Assembly (NCBI GenBank): GCA_017467515.1
Contig: JAFUSU010000011.1
Location: forward strand, 1 to 40,349
Direction of reading: 5' to 3'
Source of the DNA: Alphaproteobacteria bacterium
Lineage (GTDB): Bacteria; Pseudomonadota; Alphaproteobacteria; RF32; CAG-239
DNA length: 40,349 bases
Numbering within the stretch: the stretch's first letter is position 1; every line of letters begins with the position of its first letter. A program made the translations under genes and the position numbers. The notes beneath the pieces were generated by a model. That model was not told where the DNA came from, did no database searches, and was given only the letters and a program-made list of their open reading frames with translations. Of this stretch, positions 16,126 to 22,981 are shown in pieces.

Positions 16126-17295
16126 TTATTCTCCTTTATCAGAAGTAGATTGTTGATTTGAAATTTCAGATAATGTTTTCCATTTAGAATTATATGGTTT
16201 GTTGTCACATAAATCTAAATAAGCTCCCTCGGGGAACATAGTTTCAAGCATATCATGATAATATGCCGTAACATCTTTTCTTTGATTAGTGTGTAAACTT
16301 AAAACAGAAGGTTCAAGGGATTTATTATCAACTTTTAATCCTTTTCCTTTAATTGCAAACAATAAAGTAGTGTGTTGGCTTTTTGCAAACAACCCTGTCT
16401 GAGATGCTGCAATATGATTCCAAATACACATATCTTTATAGCAAAAACCCCAAGATTTAATAACATCAAGAGCCTCTAATAATGTTTTACTATCCGTCCA
16501 TAATAACAAAACAGAATTTTGACAGGAAGGAATATCTATATCTTTTAATGATAACATGGGAACATCTACAGATATAGGATTTGCATAAATAACATTAAAA
16601 GTATCATCTTCTAAAGTTATTGCTTCTGTTCTGTGTAATTTTTGGAATTTTATTGCGTCTTTGATAGCCTTTTCCTTTAATCTTTCTTGGTTTTTATTAT
16701 GTTTCTCTTTATTTTTTTGATTTTCTTTAGCTTTTTCAGATACTTTTTTATTTTCTTCTTCCAAGATTTTCATAGCTAACTTTAGTGTAGGCAAATCATT
16801 ATCTATTTTGGCTCTCTTGATTGTTTTATCCATTAAATCTTGATGTTTATATAGTTGTTCGTGTTGCCACCCCTTTTTAATTGATATATTATATTCGTCT
16901 TTTAAGATTTGTTCTTTTGTTGGCTTCTTTTCCTCTGAGAAAAGAAGTTCCTCACCAGACTTGTCAATTTTAGGATGTGTTCCTTGAGCTCCTTCAATTT
17001 TAGAAAAATATTTTCCTAAATTGTATTGTGCTTTGAGACGTAGGATGGCGTATTGCCAACTTAATTTTATAATAGCATTATACTGTTCATCTTGTTTGTT
17101 AAGTTGCTTTAACATCTCTCCAGCAGTTTTAAGAATTCCGTCGCATACAGCAATATATGCTGGACATTCTTTAGGATTCTCGGGAACTGTTAGATTGTTC
17201 GGATTATTTATAATTGTAAGTGGATTTTTAGCTGAATTTTGACAATTATTATTAGTATAAGAAGAAGTTTGATTTTTTAAATTAGTATTTGTCAT
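16126..17295 (-). CDS. MT-A70-like protein lacking the DPPW motif
   Basis: This 389-residue protein has an Asn-rich start, a helical N-terminal part (about 45-165), a highly charged Lys/Glu coiled-coil segment (180-220), and a C-terminal domain laid out like MT-A70 adenine methyltransferases: TFNVIYANPIS, SVLLLWTDSKTLLEALDVIKSWGF, CIWNHI, HTTLLFAIKGKG and a final LDLCDN. The catalytic DPPW is replaced by N239-P-I-S, so catalysis is doubtful and a DNA-binding or partner role is possible. A terminator-like hairpin stands directly in front of its ribosome binding site. Confidence 0.7.
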   Translation of the reverse strand: MTNTNLKNQTSSYTNNNCQNSAKNPLTIINNPNNLTVPENPKECPAYIAVCDGILKTAGEMLKQLNKQDEQYNAIIKLSWQYAILRLKAQYNLGKYFSKIEGAQGTHPKIDKSGEELLFSEEKKPTKEQILKDEYNISIKKGWQHEQLYKHQDLMDKTIKRAKIDNDLPTLKLAMKILEEENKKVSEKAKENQKNKEKHNKNQERLKEKAIKDAIKFQKLHRTEAITLEDDTFNVIYANPISVDVPMLSLKDIDIPSCQNSVLLLWTDSKTLLEALDVIKSWGFCYKDMCIWNHIAASQTGLFAKSQHTTLLFAIKGKGLKVDNKSLEPSVLSLHTNQRKDVTAYYHDMLETMFPEGAYLDLCDNKPYNSKWKTLSEISNQQSTSDKGE

Positions 17296-17310
17296 TGTTT
17301 TGACCTTTCA

Positions 17311-17339
17311 CAAAAAAAAGGAGCCGTAAAACGACTCCT
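17311..17339 (-). terminator. Hairpin with U-tract immediately upstream of the MT-A70-like gene
   Basis: AGGAGCCGT (17319-17327) pairs with ACGACTCCT (17331-17339) with one mismatch. On the minus strand it is followed by eight T residues, then GAAAGG and the ATG 16 nt on. It either ends an upstream transcript or acts as an attenuator. It matches the rpoZ terminator (36337-36363) at all but one position of the stem-loop. Confidence 0.65.
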
Positions 17340-17381
17340 GATTAAAAAAATGCTCACTAGATGTGACCGATTTAAAAAGCA

Positions 17382-17445
17382 AAAACCGCAAAAATGCGGT
17401 TTTCTAAAATGTTTTTACACTCTACATATCCGCAGAATGTAAAAA
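17382..17445 (-). terminator. Two further hairpins in the leader region
   Basis: AAAACCGCA (17382-17390) and TGCGGTTTT (17395-17403) form a strong bidirectional terminator. Just beyond, TTTTTACA (17412-17419) and TGTAAAAA (17438-17445) form a second stem that can extend by an inner TCT/AGA pair after one mismatch. With the hairpins at 17311 and 17541 they could bracket a small untranslated RNA. Confidence 0.55.
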
Positions 17446-17540
17446 AGTTGAGGAAATTTTGATTTTGGGACTCACCTTCTTTCAGATACAAAAAGCGATA
17501 ACATACACAGATTGCTGCATAAAATAATTGAATTTAAAAC

Positions 17541-17572
17541 AAAAAAAGAGCCGCAGAATAAACTACGGCTCT
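17541..17572 (-). terminator. Third terminator-like hairpin
   Basis: AGAGCCG (17547-17553) pairs with CGGCTCT (17566-17572), with an internal extension after one mismatch. On the minus strand it is followed by seven T residues. Confidence 0.6.
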
Positions 17573-18020
17573 ATATTTGTACAATTTAAAAAAATTTATG
17601 ATGATGGAAAATTCTATAGTATAATTTGGACACACGTATCCCTGATAAGAAAATCGACAGAATCGCGTGTTATACTAACAAATGGCAATTAAGATATAAT
17701 TTGCCTTTACTACTACGAATTATAAATAGTTGTTTAATTTATTTAAAACTATTTATTATTCTTGATAATAACATAAAATATGTATCAAAGTCAATTTTTT
17801 TATTTAAAACGATAGCCTGTCTGTACTTGTCCGCATGTAAAGGCCTTAAAAGATTGAAACAAAAAGAAGATGATAAACATAAGTTGGAACGGTGGTCAGG
17901 GATATATCGGAACGAGGGAGGTGTATCCTATATTAGGAGTTAGGTGTGACGGTCCCCATGATAGGCTGTTACGGCCATATGTCATTATATAATAAAGGAG
18001 ATAAATTTTGATAATATGGA
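17573..18020. other. Non-coding/decayed stretch
   Basis: No convincing gene is visible. A plus-strand open frame from a TTG at 17626 to 17943 has no family resemblance, no good ribosome binding site and no supporting composition. The 17870-17960 part is more GC-balanced than its surroundings and may be a remnant of inserted DNA. Confidence 0.4.
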
Positions 18021-18143
18021 CTAAATAAAGTCAATTATGCGATTCCTGTCAGCTAACAACTGTCTATAATCAGCTATTTTATAGGCTAATTCCTTGTATT
18101 CTTCATAATTTTCAGCTCGAAACGTGGCTATTATGCTCGACCA
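18021..18143 (-). pseudogene. C-terminal remnant of an unknown gene, copy 1
   Basis: On the minus strand 40 codons ending in TAG encode a helical, charged tail (core RAENYEEYKELAYKIADYRQ, then LLADRNR). A second copy at 19170-19283 encodes nearly the same peptide with many synonymous changes, which shows that both descend from a translated gene. Copy 1 stops abruptly on its 5' side at the long terminator hairpin starting at 18141. The parent family was not recognised. Confidence 0.65.
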
Positions 18144-18294
18144 ATAACAAAACCCCACCCTTGCGGTGGGGTTTTGTTATTGGATTGAATGCTAGGGCAC
18201 GAACCAGCGAAAAAGCTGTTTGACAAGGAGGAGCAGGCGAGACGGGAGTATCGCCGCACTTGCGACGACGCAGCGGCGGAGCTTTTATAAAAGC
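18141..18294 (+). repeat. Structured dispersed repeat, copy A (terminator + variable hairpin + 57-nt core + variable hairpin)
   Basis: Parts in order: a perfect 19-bp stem (18141-18159 with 18165-18183, loop CTTGC); a linker ATTGAATGCTAGGGCACG; hairpin 1 with a GAAAAA loop (18202-18220); a conserved core of 57 nt (18222-18278) containing the CGCCGC/GCGGCG stem (18252-18257 with 18273-18278); and hairpin 2, GCTTTTATAAAAGC (18281-18294). The core matches copy D (28651-28707) at 55 of 57 positions, while both flanking hairpins differ in sequence but keep pairing. Confidence 0.75.
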
Positions 18295-18307
18295 GACGTC
18301 AGTCCAG

Positions 18308-18607
18308 TCACTTCGACCACATTGGACAGCTAGGAGTTTTCAAGAGCAAATTAAACGGCTCAGATAAGGAAATCCTAGCTTTTTTGTTATCTAAGATGCA
18401 GTTCGAAACTAAAATCTTCAAAAGTTGATTTTTTTCTTGCTCTTTCGAACTCTCAAAAATCTTTAGTCCATTTCCAGCCAACTCTACTATCATTTCTGCC
18501 AGTTTGTTAAGGGTGTTACCGACTTGACGAGGTCCTCCAATAAATACGACTGGAAAGAATGAACTTAATTTAAGAATCTCTTTTTCTATTGTTCTTTTAA
18601 TATACAT
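18308..18607 (-). pseudogene. Chimera of a DUF4143-type ATPase N terminus and a serine recombinase C terminus
   Basis: The first roughly 33 residues (MYIKRTIEKEILKL, then FPVVFIGGPRQVGN) match the start of AAA-type ATPases with C-terminal DUF4143; the Walker A GPRQVGKT is damaged to GPRQVGNT. From about residue 34 the sequence changes to the C-terminal tail of large serine recombinases (LLKILVSNCILDNKKARISL, EPFNLLLKTP, ending MWSK). Neither activity can remain. It looks like a recombination or deletion joint between two genes. The 3' end lies right beside repeat copy A. Confidence 0.65.
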
Positions 18608-18721
18608 ACAAAACTCAGGCCAGAACGAAAATCACAATTTGAAATGGTCTGGTTTCATAAAAATCTCAATACATTTTGTCTTATACAATCACAAGTACAT
18701 AAAACGCTGAAATGTATTTGC

Positions 18722-18751
18722 AAAAAAAACCTCATCTTTGCAGATGAGGTT
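18722..18751 (-). terminator. Terminator of the 81-residue hypothetical gene
   Basis: AACCTCATCT (18728-18737) pairs perfectly with AGATGAGGTT (18742-18751), loop TTGC. On the minus strand eight T residues follow. Confidence 0.85.
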
Positions 18752-18758
18752 AGGACAG

Positions 18759-19004
18759 CTACTTGTTCATAATAGCATTGTGTTGCATTATGGTTTTAAC
18801 TCGACTATCTTGCTGAAAAGCAAAAAAACGCAATTGCAAAATACGAATGTCTTGAGCTGTTAGTTCTTGATATTCATCTCCTCGAGACTGAACATCTTTA
18901 ATAGTTGCATCTACGATTGGCGAGAAATCTTGTACCATTCGAAGAAACTCTTCTTTTCTTTTTTGTTGCGCATTTTTTCGCGCTTGTCTTAAATTAATCA
19001 ACAT
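18759..19004 (-). CDS. 81-residue hypothetical protein
   Basis: This small, mostly helical protein is basic at the N terminus (MLINLRQARKNAQQKRKEEF) and ends in IMQHNAIMNK. The INLRQARK start resembles DUF4169-type proteins but the rest does not, so no family is assigned. A perfect intrinsic terminator sits 8 nt past its stop, which supports a real transcription unit. No clear ribosome binding site is visible before the ATG. Confidence 0.5.
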   Translation of the reverse strand: MLINLRQARKNAQQKRKEEFLRMVQDFSPIVDATIKDVQSRGDEYQELTAQDIRILQLRFFAFQQDSRVKTIMQHNAIMNK

Positions 19005-19169
19005 AATAATTTATTTTTAGAATTGATACATAAGGATAATAATAATTTTCTGCTTATCTCTTAGCATAAACTTTTATTGCTTGTCAATCCATTGCCTGTC
19101 AATATAAGGAAGCGCTAAAATTAAGCTAATTACATACATATACAGAACAGATACTATCATTACATAAAA
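19005..19169. other. Non-coding stretch
   Basis: AT-rich sequence with no credible frame on either strand. It probably contains the promoter of the leftward 81-residue gene. Confidence 0.3.
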
Positions 19170-19283
19170 CTAAAGTACACGATTCCTGTCTGCTAACAAC
19201 TGCTTGAAGTCAGCTATTTTGTAGCCTAGTTCCTTGTATTCTTCATAATTTTCAGCTCGAAACGTGGCAATTATGCACGACCA
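19170..19283 (-). pseudogene. C-terminal remnant of an unknown gene, copy 2
   Basis: 37 codons ending in TAG encode WSCIIATF, then RAENYEEYKELGYKIADFKQ and LLADRNRVL, the same tail as 18021-18143. Differences fall mostly at third codon positions, with conservative replacements such as Y to F and R to K. Upstream the frame stays open for about 12 more codons and then hits a stop, so no complete gene is present. The orientation is the same as copy 1, with about 1.15 kb between them. Confidence 0.65.
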
Positions 19284-19289
19284 TATTGT

Positions 19290-19318
19290 GTAAGTCGTCA
19301 GAAATGGCGACTTTTTCT
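19290..19318 (+). terminator. Possible terminator hairpin
   Basis: AAGTCG and CGACTT pair across an 8-11 nt loop, followed by TTTTCTTTT. It lies next to remnant copy 2. The remaining bases up to 19493 show no gene; a short plus-strand frame there is hydrophobic by composition only. Confidence 0.45.
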
Positions 19319-19505
19319 TTTATTTTCAATAACTTAAGCTGGTCAGTGTTATATATTTTTAAAATAGCCTATCCCAACCAATTACACGGACTTTTTATGA
19401 TGACAATGCAGCAAAATCCAATAATTTACAGCATATTTAAATTTTGTATATACAACAATTCTTTAATCAATATAATGAATTATAAATATTGATATGGAGT
19501 CTAAA

Positions 19506-20309
19506 ATGTTTGAAATTATTGAAGATGGCGCACAACTTGATGATGGTGTTAAAGTTGGAAACTACGCTATTGTTAAGAAAGGTGCGAAAATTGGTAAAAA
19601 CACAATTATCGGCGACTACTCATATATTGATTCAAATGTTGTTATAGGTGAAAATAATTATATTGGTAGCGGTGTATATTTAAAGGGTAATATTCAAATA
19701 GGTAACAGCAATCATATTCTTGATAAAACGGTAATAGGTTTGTCTTCAAAGCATATAGGTTACCATTTTTATCAAGGTCGTGTTATTATTGGTAACAACA
19801 ATTTTATAAGTAATGATTGTGCAATTGATTGCGGAAATAATCATTTATCGGATAAATATCCTGAATTATTACCTTATTTAAGTATTGACTTACCAAAAGG
19901 AGATTATGAAGATGCTACAATCATCGGAAACAGATGTTATATATTAAATAATGTTACGATTCATCATAATTGTCGGATTGGATTAGGTGATATTCCAAAT
20001 TGCACAAACGAATATGATACTATTATTTGTTCAGGATGTTGCTTAAACGGATTTGTGCAACTTCACAAGGGCTGTGAGTTAGGTAGTGGAACCTATATCA
20101 GAGAATTTGTTTCAATCGGTGAAGGCGCATATACCGCAATGATGTCTCATATTGTTAAAGATGTTCCGCCGTTAGCCTTTATTCTTGGTGATGCAAATAA
20201 AGGAAACCCTGAAAAATTCATCGAAAAATTTAATCTTTCGGCTGAGCAGATACTTTCTTTGCAAAGAAAGTTTTCTGATAAAAGAAGCGGTCGTTTGAAA
20301 TGTTATTAA
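19506..20309 (+). CDS. Left-handed beta-helix acyltransferase (LpxA-like hexapeptide family)
   Basis: This 267-residue protein is made largely of hexapeptide repeats ([LIV]-G-x4 type: VKVGNYAIVKKGAKIGKNTI, VVIGENNYIG, IQIGNSNHI, VIIGNNNFI), the fold of LpxA/LpxD and other sugar acyltransferases. The middle has an insertion (LSDKYPELLPYLSID), and the C terminus has PPLAFILGDANKGNPEKFIEKF followed by helices. It probably N- or O-acylates a nucleotide sugar or small envelope precursor. The start at 19506 is chosen because GGAG lies 7 nt upstream; an ATG at 19494 precedes that site. Confidence 0.8.
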   Translation: MFEIIEDGAQLDDGVKVGNYAIVKKGAKIGKNTIIGDYSYIDSNVVIGENNYIGSGVYLKGNIQIGNSNHILDKTVIGLSSKHIGYHFYQGRVIIGNNNFISNDCAIDCGNNHLSDKYPELLPYLSIDLPKGDYEDATIIGNRCYILNNVTIHHNCRIGLGDIPNCTNEYDTIICSGCCLNGFVQLHKGCELGSGTYIREFVSIGEGAYTAMMSHIVKDVPPLAFILGDANKGNPEKFIEKFNLSAEQILSLQRKFSDKRSGRLKCY

Positions 20310-20338
20310 AAGTCCGTAGGTGGCACGATGCCCCCAAA

Positions 20339-20382
20339 CAAACACAAAAAGCCACCATTTTGGGTGGCTTTTTGTGTTTGTA
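20339..20382 (+). terminator. Long perfect terminator hairpin after the acyltransferase (repeat-like copy B)
   Basis: A 19-bp perfect stem (20339-20357 with 20364-20382) has loop ATTTTG. It is followed by a GAACACGCGAAAAAGCGCG hairpin-like segment (to about 20425), which resembles the hairpin 1 position of repeats A and D. The 57-nt core is absent, so it is only a partial or divergent copy. Confidence 0.7.
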
Positions 20383-20553
20383 GATTGCGTGCAATAGGAT
20401 GCGAACACGCGAAAAAGCGCGCGAGGATAAAAATAGCCTCTAAATGTCATTTCGTTATACAATCTGTCTCTTGTGCTTTATATAAATTGATGTTTGCGCT
20501 AATATTGACTTTTACGACATATATGTCTAAAATAGAAGCACAAGGGAATAAAT

Positions 20554-21000
20554 ATGCAATTTAAAACAATTACAAAAACGTCAAAATTAACAACACAATT
20601 GTTGGATATTTTACAAACAGAGTGGCCGGAGGCTTACGGCTGGTTTATTGATGTTATTGATGATTGGTCTTTGACTGATTTTCCACAAATTGTTGTCGTA
20701 ACAGAAAATGAAGAAGTTATAGGTTCTTATTCACTTGTTGCGAAAGAACTGGTAAAAGATAATCATAACTACACACCATGGCTTGGAACATTATTTGTCA
20801 AAGAAAAGTATCGTGGCAGGCATTATTCTCCCTTGTTGATTGAAAATGCCTGTCAATGCGTACAAAAAATGGGATATAATCATTTATATTTAGCAACAAA
20901 TCATATCGGCTTATACGAAAAGTTTGGCTTTGAAGAAATAGGTCTCGGTTTATATTTATGGGGTGAACCAACAAAATTCTACAGAAAATCAATATATTAA
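20554..21000 (+). CDS. GNAT family N-acetyltransferase
   Basis: This 148-residue protein has a standard GNAT fold. The acetyl-CoA binding segment is LGTLFVKEKYRGRHYSPLLI (Q/RxxGxG/A variant, RGRHYS), followed by AC..VQKMGYNHLYLATNHIGLYEKFGFEE, the usual strand 5-6 region. The substrate is unknown. It stands alone between repeat copies B and C and may be island cargo. Upstream 20383-20553 contains the partial repeat and a likely promoter. Confidence 0.88.
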   Translation: MQFKTITKTSKLTTQLLDILQTEWPEAYGWFIDVIDDWSLTDFPQIVVVTENEEVIGSYSLVAKELVKDNHNYTPWLGTLFVKEKYRGRHYSPLLIENACQCVQKMGYNHLYLATNHIGLYEKFGFEEIGLGLYLWGEPTKFYRKSIY

Positions 21001-21057
21001 GAAATGCAAAAGTAATGAGGTGGTATCATTTTCCTGATTTAGGGGTAGTGTGGCCGA

Positions 21058-21290
21058 CCAATAACAAAACCTTCTTATTCGTAAGCCCAGCGTATTATCG
21101 CTGGGCTTACTCATTTCGGTCACTCGTTTTCTAATTTCGTTTCGCGTCGTTTACACTAGCTCACTCAATAATAAAACTTCGCCTGTTGTCAGAAAATGAC
21201 ATTTTGAGGTTATTTCCTTTTCTCCAGCCCTTGCGGTGGGGTTTTGTTATTGAATTGAGTGCAAGGGTTCGAACCAGCGAGAAAGCTGTT
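21058..21290. repeat. Structured dispersed repeat, interrupted copy C
   Basis: The left arm CCAATAACAAAACC (21058-21071) and the right arm from CCCTTGCGG (21228 on) with hairpin 1 (GAACCAGCGAGAAAGCTG) correspond to copy A, but about 156 nt (21072-21227) lie between them where A has only its stem bases. That insert carries its own perfect 12-bp hairpin (21081-21092 with 21099-21110). The 57-nt core is missing. This spans the gene-free stretch 21001-21334. Confidence 0.6.
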
Positions 21291-21334
21291 TGTGAAATGC
21301 AAAAAAGCTTAATGTTTCTGAACAAAAAGTTTTA

Positions 21335-22069
21335 TTATCGTTTCATTATCAAGCATATCGGCATCATTAACGATATTGCCCAAACAACTGCCGGACCTGT
21401 CGGCAAATCAAAGTAATATGATATCATAAGTCCGAACACAAAACCGAATGTTTCGCCTGCATACTCGGTCAATCTTCGTTTCCGTTCATTTTTCATATAA
21501 CTTGTTGCCACAGCTGGAAATATCAATGAGGCAAAAACCAAATAAACACCGCAGACTTGCACCGATGTTGTAATGACAACCGCCAGCACCACATAGAAAT
21601 ATTTTTTCAAAAAAATTTTAGGTTTGGCATATATCAAAGCAGTCGCTGTCATAAAGACCGTTCCGGCAAATATTACTTTTTCCCAATCAGCAAATAATAA
21701 CTGACCGGATAAGATGTCATTGATATGTTCTGCTCCGTGAGGGTGTCCTGCTAACACCAAAATCACTAAAGTTGCCGATAACACAAACGTGCATCCGATA
21801 ATGGCTTCGGCAATTTCTTTGAAATGTTTTTCTATTACCTTAAAGAACAATCCGCCAATCAGTGCAAAAGTCAAAGCCGTGGCTTGGGAGTAAAAACGCC
21901 CAAGCTCTAAAATTCCGGCAAATATTGCCCCCATTGCCGCTATTTGTGCCAAGGTTAAGTCAATAAAGATAATGCCGCGCCTTAAGACTTCTTGTCCCAA
22001 AGGCACATGGATGAGCATCATAAGTAATCCGATGGTTAAAGCCGGTAATAAAATCAATAATTCACTCAT
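21335..22069 (-). CDS. znuB: Metal ABC transporter permease (ZnuB-like)
   Basis: This 244-residue polytopic membrane protein of the zinc/manganese ABC-3 permease family has about seven hydrophobic helices and the conserved start LHP-like segment GLLMMLIHVPLGQEVLRRGI, FIDLTLAQIAAMG, and VCGVYLVFASLIFPAVAT near the coupling helix. The GHPHGAEHINDILSGQLLF loop is His-containing. It lies 1 nt after the ZnuA gene. The ATPase ZnuC needed for transport is not in this window; downstream lies a repeat copy. Confidence 0.9.
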   Translation of the reverse strand: MSELLILLPALTIGLLMMLIHVPLGQEVLRRGIIFIDLTLAQIAAMGAIFAGILELGRFYSQATALTFALIGGLFFKVIEKHFKEIAEAIIGCTFVLSATLVILVLAGHPHGAEHINDILSGQLLFADWEKVIFAGTVFMTATALIYAKPKIFLKKYFYVVLAVVITTSVQVCGVYLVFASLIFPAVATSYMKNERKRRLTEYAGETFGFVFGLMISYYFDLPTGPAVVWAISLMMPICLIMKR

Positions 22070-22070
22070 T

Positions 22071-22970
22071 TTATTTGTCCGTTGTGTTAAGCATTAAATC
22101 AATGCTGTTTTGATACAAATCAAAAAGATTATTAGTCTCTTTGTTTCCGCCAATGGTATAGGGCAAAACAATTGCTTTTATACCGCTTTCTTTAGAAAGC
22201 CATTCTGCAGGCTTGGAACTTTCAAACGGCGCATAAGCAATAAAGGCTATCCTTTTTTGCTCGGTTATATCTTTAAGTTCGCTCAAATGTTTAGATGTTG
22301 CCGGAATTCCTGGCTTTGGTTCCAAAGTTCCGATGGTCTTAATTTTCAACCAATCAAACAAATAACTCATGTTTTTATGATTGGTAATGACATTTGCTCC
22401 TTTGAGGGCTAAAGCTTTTTGTTCCCAAGTTTTGATTTGAGAGTTCATTTTAGCACTGAAATCAGCAAAATTCTTTTGATAAAACGCACCGTTTTCACTA
22501 TCAATTTCAGATAATTTATCAGCAATGACCTTACCAACTTTCAAAACATTGTAAGGATTTAAGTGCAAATGCGGATTGCCGTTGGGGTGAACATCACCAT
22601 CAGCACGGTCTATACGTGTCGGTTTTTCAATCGTTTGCACATATTGAGCGGCATAAATCAAATTTGCACCGCCTTCTTGCACCTTTGCCGAGCCTGCTTT
22701 ACGCAATATTAAAGGCAACCAACCGATTTCCAAATCAGCACCGGAGCAAACCACCATATCGGCTTTACGAATTTTGGCGATTAAGCTCGGCTTGGCTTGA
22801 ATATAATGCACATCTTGCGTGGCATTGGTTGCACTATAAACATCGGCTTTATCTTTGCTTATTTCTTCGGTTAAACTTTTCCATTCCGGCTCACAGGTAA
22901 AAACATTCAAAGCAAAGGCTTGCGTAGCTACAAGTGTAGCCATTATTAAAAACAATATAAATTTCTTCAT
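22071..22970 (-). CDS. znuA: Periplasmic zinc-binding protein (ZnuA-like)
   Basis: This 299-residue protein has a cleavable signal peptide (about 1-20, ending ATQAFA) and the cluster-9 solute-binding layout. Likely zinc ligands are H55 (DVHYIQAKPS), H134/H136 (NPHLHLNP) and H198 (NHKNMSYLF). The long His-rich acidic loop of some ZnuA proteins is short here (DVHPNGNPHLH). It captures zinc in the periplasm for ZnuB. The C-terminal GNKETNNLFDLYQNSIDLM matches the family end. It is co-transcribed with the porin upstream. Confidence 0.9.
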   Translation of the reverse strand: MKKFILFLIMATLVATQAFALNVFTCEPEWKSLTEEISKDKADVYSATNATQDVHYIQAKPSLIAKIRKADMVVCSGADLEIGWLPLILRKAGSAKVQEGGANLIYAAQYVQTIEKPTRIDRADGDVHPNGNPHLHLNPYNVLKVGKVIADKLSEIDSENGAFYQKNFADFSAKMNSQIKTWEQKALALKGANVITNHKNMSYLFDWLKIKTIGTLEPKPGIPATSKHLSELKDITEQKRIAFIAYAPFESSKPAEWLSKESGIKAIVLPYTIGGNKETNNLFDLYQNSIDLMLNTTDK

Positions 22971-22981
22971 ATTCTTTCTCC

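Noticed and set aside
17626..17943. Plus-strand open frame of about 105 codons from a TTG
   Set aside because: No ribosome binding site, no family resemblance, composition like the surrounding non-coding DNA.
13591..18607. The two recombinase pieces as halves of one gene split by an insertion
   Set aside because: On the minus strand the C-terminal piece lies upstream of the middle-domain piece, which is the wrong order for a simple split.
19286..19492. Plus-strand hydrophobic open frame
   Set aside because: AT-rich chance frame that starts within a terminator-like hairpin; no supporting signal.
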